DNA from: an uncultured Kingella sp.
GTDB lineage: Bacteria > Pseudomonadota > Gammaproteobacteria > Burkholderiales > Neisseriaceae
Direction of reading: 5' to 3'
NCBI GenBank assembly: GCA_916720425.1
Contig: CAKARD010000004.1
Span: 1 to 28,604 of the forward strand
Length of the DNA: 28,604 nucleotides
Of the stretch, positions 23,353 through 28,604 are shown one piece after another; positions within the stretch are counted from its first letter, which is position 1; every line of letters starts with the position of its first letter. The notes under the pieces are model-generated. The model was not told the DNA's origin, ran no database searches, and saw only the letters and a program-made list of their open reading frames with translations. A program made the position numbers and the translations under genes.

Positions 23353-24963
23353 TTAATGCTGTATTACAATCAATAGACGATCATAATCTTGTTTCAATTC
23401 CATATCTTCCTGACGTAATTTGCTTATGGTTTTAATGGCATGCATCACCGTTGTATGATCACGCCCACCAAAAGCATCACCAATGGCGGGCAAGCTTAAA
23501 TTGGTTAATTCTTTGGTTAACGCCATCGCCATTTGACGTGGACGGGCTAAATTACGACTACGTCTTTTACCCAAGATCTCGCGTATAGTAATATGATAAT
23601 GATCCGCCACAGCTTTAATAATCAATTCTGGATTGATTGGTTTATAATTACTTTCTACAATATCTTGCAAAGCCTGAGTTGCAATATCGATATCTATAAT
23701 TTGACGTTTTTCAAAACGACAACGTGCCAAGACACGATTGAGTGCACCTTCTAATTCACGGACATTTTGTTTGACATTTTGCGCGATAAACAATGCCGCA
23801 TCTTCCTTAAACGTTACGCCGACAGCCTGTGCTTTGCGTTCCAAAATATCCACACGCATTTCCAGCTCAGGGGGTTCCAAACGAATGGTCATGCCCCAAG
23901 AAAAACGAGAAATTAACCGCTTATCCATATTTTCCAAACTACTGGGCAACTGATCGCAAGTCAAAATAATTTGTTGATCGCGCGAGTGAAAATGTTCAAA
24001 CAAAAAGAAAAATTCTTCCATTGTTCTATCTTTACCCGCAATAAATTGAATATCATCAATGATTAATAATTGATAGTGTAAATATTGTTGTTTGAATGTA
24101 TCCCATGTTTTATTACGCACCGTTGCCATAAACGTTTTGAGATATTCATCTGAATGCATATAGCGTACGCGTGCTTTAGCGTTTAAACGTAACAGTTCAT
24201 TGCCCACAGCTTGCACCAAATGCGTCTTACCCAAACCTGTACTACCGTAAACAAAAAATGGATTGTACATACTATCACCAGGTGCTTCAGCAATGCTTTT
24301 GGCAATTGCCGCAGCCAGATGATTACCTTTGCCTTCCACTAAAGTCTCAAATGTATAATCAGGCGATAAATTAGTTTGCGTGTGGCGCATTTGTTCTTCC
24401 TCGCGCTCACGCTCCTGTTCAATGGCAGATTTACCTGTTGAGTTTTCGCCACGTTGTTCAGGTTCAACCTGACGATTAGGGCGTAAATTATTCATCCGTT
24501 GCGCCAAAATATCTTGCGCAGTAGGTTTTTTTAGCTTTAAGGTATATTGTTCTGGTGTTTCCAAGTCGGGTAAGGGCAGTTCAGGTGTAAATTTACCCAT
24601 AGGTTTAACTACTGGGATGCAATCGTTCTCTGTTGCAGCTTCCGTGGGTTCATTCTCTTGCATCAAAGGGTGATGATGATTATCCACAACCTCATTCTTT
24701 TCTGCCATAACAACCGTTTCACCCATTCCCACTTTAAACACTAAAACTGGGGATTGCGGTGCGATTTCATCACGTAAGGCATTAAGCTTAGTAGAATATT
24801 GCGAACGCAACAAATTAAGTGCAAACTGATTTCTAGCATAAATCGCCCATGCGCCTTCCACTTCGCCCACTGTAATGGGAGAAATAGCAAGATTAAACTG
24901 CTGTTCACTTAATTCATCGTGCAAACGACGCAATGCCTGCGCCCAAAATTCGTTTAAATGCAT
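23353..24963 (-). CDS. dnaA: Chromosomal replication initiator protein DnaA
   Basis: 536 residues from the ATG at 24963 (MHLNEFWAQALRRLHDELSE); a TTG-started extension to 25008 would include the promoter -10 and is rejected. Domain I (1-85) is followed by a long low-conservation linker (about 85-200); the AAA+ domain has Walker A GSTGLGKTHL, Walker B LLIIDDIQFI and the sensor region RLISRFSWGMTIRLEPPELE; domain IV ends with GKRRSRNLARPRQMAMAL and the DnaA-box recognition motif GGRDHTTVMHAI. DnaA-ATP opens oriC. The gene is divergent from rpmH. dnaN, usually next downstream, is absent; a small gene of the opposite strand follows. Confidence 0.97.
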   Translation of the reverse strand: MHLNEFWAQALRRLHDELSEQQFNLAISPITVGEVEGAWAIYARNQFALNLLRSQYSTKLNALRDEIAPQSPVLVFKVGMGETVVMAEKNEVVDNHHHPLMQENEPTEAATENDCIPVVKPMGKFTPELPLPDLETPEQYTLKLKKPTAQDILAQRMNNLRPNRQVEPEQRGENSTGKSAIEQEREREEEQMRHTQTNLSPDYTFETLVEGKGNHLAAAIAKSIAEAPGDSMYNPFFVYGSTGLGKTHLVQAVGNELLRLNAKARVRYMHSDEYLKTFMATVRNKTWDTFKQQYLHYQLLIIDDIQFIAGKDRTMEEFFFLFEHFHSRDQQIILTCDQLPSSLENMDKRLISRFSWGMTIRLEPPELEMRVDILERKAQAVGVTFKEDAALFIAQNVKQNVRELEGALNRVLARCRFEKRQIIDIDIATQALQDIVESNYKPINPELIIKAVADHYHITIREILGKRRSRNLARPRQMAMALTKELTNLSLPAIGDAFGGRDHTTVMHAIKTISKLRQEDMELKQDYDRLLIVIQH

Positions 24964-24996
24964 AGCGATAACATTCAATAATGCGGATAATGAGAC

Positions 24997-25002
24997 ATTA
25001 TA
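24997..25002 (-). promoter_or_regulatory. -10 element of dnaA
   Basis: A perfect TATAAT on the minus strand 33 bases before the chosen ATG. The -35 region is poor (TTTACA only at 20 bases). A DnaA box just upstream (25031-25039) would permit autoregulation. Confidence 0.6.
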
Positions 25003-25008
25003 CCGCAA

Positions 25009-25097
25009 GTTAATATTTTATTTGTAAACTTGTGGATAAGATAGGGATAAGTTAACCGTTTATCCACAACATTATCTACACCAAGCCAATATTTTAA
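25009..25097. other. dnaA-rpmH intergenic region, candidate oriC with DnaA boxes
   Basis: Perfect DnaA boxes at 25031-25039 (minus strand) and 25060-25068 (plus strand), with weaker ones TTATCTACA at 25072-25080 and TTATCCCTA (minus strand, 25042-25050). AT-rich runs on both sides (25010-25027, 25086-25097) could serve as unwinding elements. The position between dnaA and rpmH is a classical bacterial origin site. Confidence 0.6.
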
Positions 25098-25126
25098 TTG
25101 ACAAATTCTACAAAAGCAGGTTTAAT
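25098..25126 (+). promoter_or_regulatory. Promoter of rpmH-rnpA
   Basis: A perfect TTGACA (25098-25103), 17-base spacer and TTTAAT (25121-25126), giving a leader of about 40 nt before rpmH. Confidence 0.82.
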
Positions 25127-25170
25127 GCCCTGTTTATTTTTTGATCCATTTTATTTAGGAATACTTTATC

Positions 25171-25305
25171 ATGAAACGCACTTATCAACCTTCTGTTACC
25201 AAACGCAAACGTACTCATGGCTTTTTAGTTCGTTCAAAAACACGCGGTGGTCGCGCTGTATTGGCTGCTCGCCGCGCTAAAGGTCGTAAACGTTTGGCAG
25301 TGTAA
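25171..25305 (+). CDS. rpmH: 50S ribosomal protein L34
   Basis: 44 residues, standard length: MKRTYQPSVTKRKRTHGFLV, then RSKTRGGRAVLAARRAKGRK and RLAV. A very basic large-subunit protein. TTTAGGA precedes the ATG. It is too short for the default length cut but unmistakable. First gene of the rpmH-rnpA-DUF1963-yidD-yidC group; the rnpA start lies 2 bases after its stop. Confidence 0.98.
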   Translation: MKRTYQPSVTKRKRTHGFLVRSKTRGGRAVLAARRAKGRKRLAV

Positions 25306-25307
25306 AA

Positions 25308-25676
25308 TTGGATAACCGCTTTGGTAAAGCCTACCGATTGCTTAAAACGGAAGAATTTTCTTCCGTTTTTGCATTCAAACACATGAGTACGCGCTCATTA
25401 TTGCAAATATGGCAAATGAATTATCCCAAACAAAACCACGCACGATTAGGTTTAATTGTCAGCAAAAAAGTTGCCAAACGCGCCAATCGCCGTAATTATA
25501 TGAAACGTGTGATACGTGAATGGTTTCGACAAAATAAACACGCCCTTCCTGCTTGTGATTTCGTAATACGCGTACGTACCGCATTTGATCGCAACACTGC
25601 AAACTTAGCACGCATACAACTGGCAGAATTATTATTGCCACGCGTGCCATTCAGGCAATCTAATTCCTCTTCATAA
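25308..25676 (+). CDS. rnpA: Ribonuclease P protein component
   Basis: 122 residues with a TTG start (MDNRFGKAYRLLKTEEFSSV) that aligns with the usual beginning of neisserial RnpA and lies 2 bases after rpmH. The RNR box KRANRRNYMKRVIREWFR, which binds the catalytic RNA, and the following ACDFVIRVR strand are clear. The protein assists RNase P RNA in maturing tRNA 5' ends. Translation probably couples to rpmH, since no separate strong ribosome site is visible. Confidence 0.95.
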   Translation: MDNRFGKAYRLLKTEEFSSVFAFKHMSTRSLLQIWQMNYPKQNHARLGLIVSKKVAKRANRRNYMKRVIREWFRQNKHALPACDFVIRVRTAFDRNTANLARIQLAELLLPRVPFRQSNSSS

Positions 25677-25720
25677 ATTTTTTTGATTTGGCTAAAAACT
25701 TAATTTTAAGGTTTATTGCT

Positions 25721-26575
25721 ATGACTCAACCAATCAACTGGGATAATCCCATCATCGCCCCTTATAAACAAGCATTATTAAACACCAGCAAGTTAAGCAA
25801 TGCTTTTACCTTGGAATATGCAGATAACCTAAATTTATGGGACAGTAAAATGGGCGGGCAACCCTATATGCCCATCAACACTGAATATCCCAAAACAACA
25901 GAAGGTCAACCTTTGGTCTTTTTAGCGCAAATTAATTTTGCCCACATGCCACCTTTACCCGATTTTCCCAAACAAGGTATTTTACAGTTTTTTATTGCGC
26001 ATAATGAACATTATGGTGCCGATTGTGACAATAATGAGTTACGCAAACAAGATGGTTTTCGTGTGATTTATCATGCTGATGTGATTGAAGATGTCAGCCA
26101 ACTGCGCCAAGATATTAAAGCCTCTTATCCACCACAAGAACACGAAGATGATGATTATCTAACACCACATGATTTTTATCATGAATATGCCATGCGCTTT
26201 AAACAAGAAAAGCAGCTAATTAGCTATAATGATTTTGGTTTTGAGCGCATACTAGAACGCCAAGAAGGGGGAAAAAATGCAGATTGGTTTCAACAACAAA
26301 AAGACGATGATGAAGAATTAGAAGAAGAAATTTGGGAATTGTTTTGCATAGAAGGGCATCGCGTAGGTGGGTATCCCAACTTTACCCAAAACGACCCTCG
26401 CGCTTCTGCTCAAGATGATTTCAAAGATTATATCCTACTATTCCAATTAGATACCGATGACGATATGGACATCATTATGTGGGGTGATTCTGGTGTAGGC
26501 AATTTCTTTATTCACCCTGATGATTTAAAAAAATGTGATTTTAGCCGTGTTGCTTATACATGGGATTGCTATTAA
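25721..26575 (+). CDS. DUF1963 (YwqG-like) protein
   Basis: 284 residues from the ATG at 25721 (MTQPINWDNP), chosen for the AAGG about 10 bases upstream; an in-frame start at 25688 lies within the rnpA spacer. DUF1963 features are SKMGGQPYMP, PLVFLAQINFAHMPPLPDFP, GILQFFIAH, HRVGGYPNFTQNDPR, and the C-terminal ILLFQLDTDD, IMWGDSGVGNFFIHPDDL. The middle is very acidic (DDDEELEEE). Members are cytosolic with unknown function. It sits between rnpA and yidD, which normally adjoin; its stop overlaps the yidD start (TAATG), so it is part of the operon. Confidence 0.9.
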   Translation: MTQPINWDNPIIAPYKQALLNTSKLSNAFTLEYADNLNLWDSKMGGQPYMPINTEYPKTTEGQPLVFLAQINFAHMPPLPDFPKQGILQFFIAHNEHYGADCDNNELRKQDGFRVIYHADVIEDVSQLRQDIKASYPPQEHEDDDYLTPHDFYHEYAMRFKQEKQLISYNDFGFERILERQEGGKNADWFQQQKDDDEELEEEIWELFCIEGHRVGGYPNFTQNDPRASAQDDFKDYILLFQLDTDDDMDIIMWGDSGVGNFFIHPDDLKKCDFSRVAYTWDCY

Positions 26576-26784
26576 TGCAACGATTACTACTTTTATTGGT
26601 GCGGTTTTATCAATTATGCGTCAGTCCTTTAATCCCACCTCGTTGTCGCTACACCCCTACTTGCTCACAATACGCTATAGCAGCTATTAGCAAATATGGC
26701 GCAATAAAAGGGACTTATTTAACCATTAAACGCTTATCTCGTTGCCATCCTTGGGGTGGACACGGTTATGATCCCGTACCTTAA
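26575..26784 (+). CDS. yidD: Membrane protein insertion efficiency factor YidD
   Basis: 69 residues from the ATG at 26575, which overlaps the DUF1963 stop by one base; an in-frame ATG at 26560 is also possible. The protein has the family pattern: an amphipathic/hydrophobic N-terminus MQRLLLLLVRFYQL, then CVSPLIPPRCRYTPTCSQYA with conserved cysteines, and the end CHPWGGHGYDPVP. It helps YidC insert membrane proteins and is peripheral at the inner membrane. yidC follows after 33 bases. Confidence 0.95.
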   Translation: MQRLLLLLVRFYQLCVSPLIPPRCRYTPTCSQYAIAAISKYGAIKGTYLTIKRLSRCHPWGGHGYDPVP

Positions 26785-26817
26785 ATTATTTCTCATTTAA
26801 AAAAGGAAATCAAAACA

Positions 26818-28482
26818 ATGGATTTCAAACGCGTCTTCACAGCTATGGTTTTATCCATGCTGATTTTAATGGGCTGGCAAACCCTCTTTCCCGCCCCACA
26901 GCCACAAGCACAAACAGCGGCCGCAAATAGCCATACCCCTACTGCCCAAAGTGCACCATTATCCACAACTCAAGCTATTAATGTAAATACTGATACCGTC
27001 AAAGCCATTATTGACGAAAAAACAGGCGATTTGCGCGGCCTAACCCTCAATCAATATGATGCAACCAATAATAGCAAACAAAGCTTTGTATTGTTTGCCG
27101 ATGGCAAACCCAATACTTATATCGCACAATCACAACTGATTGATGCAACAGGCGCAAATGTCTTGGCTGACGTAAAATTTTCCAGCGCGCAAAAATCTTA
27201 CACTCTGAAAGGGGATAAAGTAGAAGTCAAACTCACTGCCCAAACAGCCAATGGTTTGCAAGTAGATAAAATCTATACATTCAACAAAAACAGTTATTTG
27301 ATGAATGTGCGATTTGATGTGAAAAACACCAGCAATCAAGCAGTAAAATTGGCTTCATCTTATCAGATTGTGCGCGACAACAGCACACCAGAGGGTGAGG
27401 GCTGGTTTACGCACAGTTACAACGGTCCTGTGGTCTATACCCCAGATAGTGGTGAATTTCAAAAAGTGACCTATTCTGCTCTAGACAACGACTTTAAAAC
27501 AGGCCAAGATTCAACCGAATACCAACGCAAAGCAACTGGTGGTTATGTGGGTATGATTCAACATTACTTTGTTTCTGCTTGGATTATGCAGCCTACTGAG
27601 GGCGATAATCTTTGTGCTAACACATGCAATGTAGCCATTAAACGTCGCAATGATAATTTATACAGTGCTGGAGTCAATACAGCAATTAGCGATATTCCCG
27701 CTGGCGGCAGCCACACTTACAGCGCTAATTTATACGCCGGCCCCCAAGTTACCAGTATCCTCAAAACCATTACGCCTCATTTTGAACTCACCAAAGACTA
27801 TGGTCGCGTACATATTTTTGCCTCACCCTTATTTGCTTTACTAAACTGGTTACATAGCTTGATTGGCAACTGGGGCTGGGCCATCATAGTCTTAACCTTG
27901 ATTGTAAAAGCGGTATTATTTCCACTTAATCAAAAAGCCTATCGTTCTATGGCAAAAATGCGTACTATTGCCCCAAAATTAGAAGCATTAAAGAAAAAAT
28001 ACCCCAATCCCGAAGATCGCATGGCTCTACAAACAGGCATGATGCAGCTTTATCGTGATGAAAAAATCAATCCATTAGGGGGCTGCTTGCCCATGTTAAT
28101 CCAAATGCCTATTTTTATTGGCTTATATTGGATGATTTTCCTATCAGTAGAATTGCGCCAAGCTCCTTGGCTTGGTTGGATTAGTGATTTAAGTCGCCCA
28201 GATCCCTTTTATATTTTACCAATTTTAATGGCAGCAACCATGTGGCTACAAACCAGCATGAGCCCCCCACCAAGCGATCCTGCTCAAGCACAAATGATGA
28301 AAATTATGCCGTTAATTTTTTCGGTGATGTTCTTTTTCTTCCCAGCAGGTTTAGTGTTGTATTATGTGGTCAATAATATTTTAACTATTGGTCAGCAATG
28401 GCTTATCAATAAAGAAACCGATAAAGCCAATGCTCAAACCAAAGTTGAAGTCTTAGACAAAGACAGAAAAAAAACAAAATAA
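26818..28482 (+). CDS. yidC: Membrane protein insertase YidC
   Basis: 554 residues, Gram-negative type. TM1 lies at about 5-22, followed by an Ala/Gln/Thr-rich linker, the large periplasmic beta-sandwich domain (about 55-330), and five helices in the C-terminal third with SMAKMRTIAPKLEALKKKYP, NPLGGCLPMLIQMPIFIGLY, SVELRQAPWLGWISDLSRPD and FPAGLVLYYVVNNILTI. The groove arginine of E. coli YidC (Arg366) is a lysine here (LIVKAVLFPL), which I recall as shared with other Neisseriaceae. The tail is basic. A strong AAGGA site precedes it. A good terminator follows. Confidence 0.97.
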   Translation: MDFKRVFTAMVLSMLILMGWQTLFPAPQPQAQTAAANSHTPTAQSAPLSTTQAINVNTDTVKAIIDEKTGDLRGLTLNQYDATNNSKQSFVLFADGKPNTYIAQSQLIDATGANVLADVKFSSAQKSYTLKGDKVEVKLTAQTANGLQVDKIYTFNKNSYLMNVRFDVKNTSNQAVKLASSYQIVRDNSTPEGEGWFTHSYNGPVVYTPDSGEFQKVTYSALDNDFKTGQDSTEYQRKATGGYVGMIQHYFVSAWIMQPTEGDNLCANTCNVAIKRRNDNLYSAGVNTAISDIPAGGSHTYSANLYAGPQVTSILKTITPHFELTKDYGRVHIFASPLFALLNWLHSLIGNWGWAIIVLTLIVKAVLFPLNQKAYRSMAKMRTIAPKLEALKKKYPNPEDRMALQTGMMQLYRDEKINPLGGCLPMLIQMPIFIGLYWMIFLSVELRQAPWLGWISDLSRPDPFYILPILMAATMWLQTSMSPPPSDPAQAQMMKIMPLIFSVMFFFFPAGLVLYYVVNNILTIGQQWLINKETDKANAQTKVEVLDKDRKKTK

Positions 28483-28486
28483 AATT

Positions 28487-28525
28487 ATACGCCCACTATT
28501 TATAAGAATAGTGGGCGTATTTTTT
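28487..28525 (+). terminator. Terminator after yidC
   Basis: A perfect 14-pair stem ATACGCCCACTATT (28487-28500) / AATAGTGGGCGTAT (28507-28520) with a 6-base loop and a T-run to 28525. Confidence 0.95.
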
Positions 28526-28549
28526 CTCATCACTCTAAACCTAATCAAC

Positions 28550-28604
28550 AGAGACCTTTGCAAAATTCCCCAAAATCCCCTAAATTCCCACCAAGACATT
28601 TAGG
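28550..28604. mobile_element. Probable end of an IS5-type insertion sequence or related repeat, cut by the window edge
   Basis: The sequence from AGAGACCTTTGCAAAATTCC onward matches, from memory, the terminal repeat of IS5-family elements (IS1106/IS1655-like) common in Neisseria. Only 55 bases are visible and no transposase is included, so it may be a full element, a fragment or a related miniature element. Confidence 0.45.

Noticed and set aside
23820..23840. GACAGCCTGTG in dnaA as another uptake word
   Set aside because: Only about 8-9 of 12 bases match the AGGCTGTCTGAA word; within chance.
1..28604. tRNA or rRNA genes, Correia-type elements, homopolymer phase-variation tracts in coding starts
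   Set aside because: I looked for tRNA-like cloverleaf ends, the TATAGTGGATTAA-type Correia terminus and long G/C or tetranucleotide runs and saw none; a computed scan could still find degenerate cases.

Overview
The window looks like a chromosomal segment of a member of the Neisseriaceae with low G+C (about 40 % by eye, not computed). This rests on the sequence style of DnaA, RnpA and YidC, on the order dnaA / rpmH-rnpA-yidD-yidC, and on a 12-base word AGGCTGTCTGAA. That word has the form of a DNA uptake sequence dialect: it lies in an inverted pair between rpsB and tsf and once inside hemL. I cannot name the genus from sequence alone.

Layout, left to right. 1-2276 (-) is the N-terminal 758 codons of a large trimeric autotransporter adhesin that runs off the left edge. 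2581-4026 (-) is a succinate-semialdehyde dehydrogenase (gabD-like). 4115-5092 (+) is a short SbmA/BacA-type membrane transporter. 5154-7369 (-) is a two-module Kdo transferase of the KpsC/LipA family followed, 2 bases on, by a 53-residue lipoprotein gene. 7439-9247 (+) is rpsB-tsf with a strong promoter and a structured leader. 9296-9838 (-) is a DUF924 protein. 9929-13075 (+) is hemL followed directly by an ABC exporter. 13250-16450 (-) is a compact cluster xseB-ispA-permease-permease-ATPase, the last three forming a polar amino-acid importer without its binding protein. 16604-21296 (+) is glmS, ffh and dprA. 21393-23069 is a divergent pair, an NAD(P)-binding oxidoreductase (-) and a LysR regulator (+), followed by a small unknown gene (23095-23286, +). 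23353-24963 (-) is dnaA, and 25171-28482 (+) is rpmH-rnpA-DUF1963-yidD-yidC. The last 55 bases resemble the end of an IS5-type insertion sequence.

Most of the window is housekeeping: translation (rpsB, tsf, rpmH), RNase P, SRP and membrane insertion (ffh, yidD, yidC), replication start (dnaA), natural transformation (dprA), tetrapyrrole, isoprenoid and amino-sugar synthesis (hemL, ispA, glmS). The surface-related parts are the adhesin and the orphan kpsC. The dnaA-rpmH gap carries DnaA boxes and is a candidate oriC, although dnaN is not next to dnaA here. Perfect DnaA boxes also occur inside dprA, dnaA and yidC, and I saw none to the left of 20.9 kb.

I did not find an obvious new multi-gene system. 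The less ordinary items are the kpsC-lipoprotein pair, the DnaA-box cluster inside dprA, the DUF1963 gene wedged between rnpA and yidD, the terminator-like hairpin in the rpsB leader, and a 22-base GC-rich repeat found in two distant intergenic gaps.
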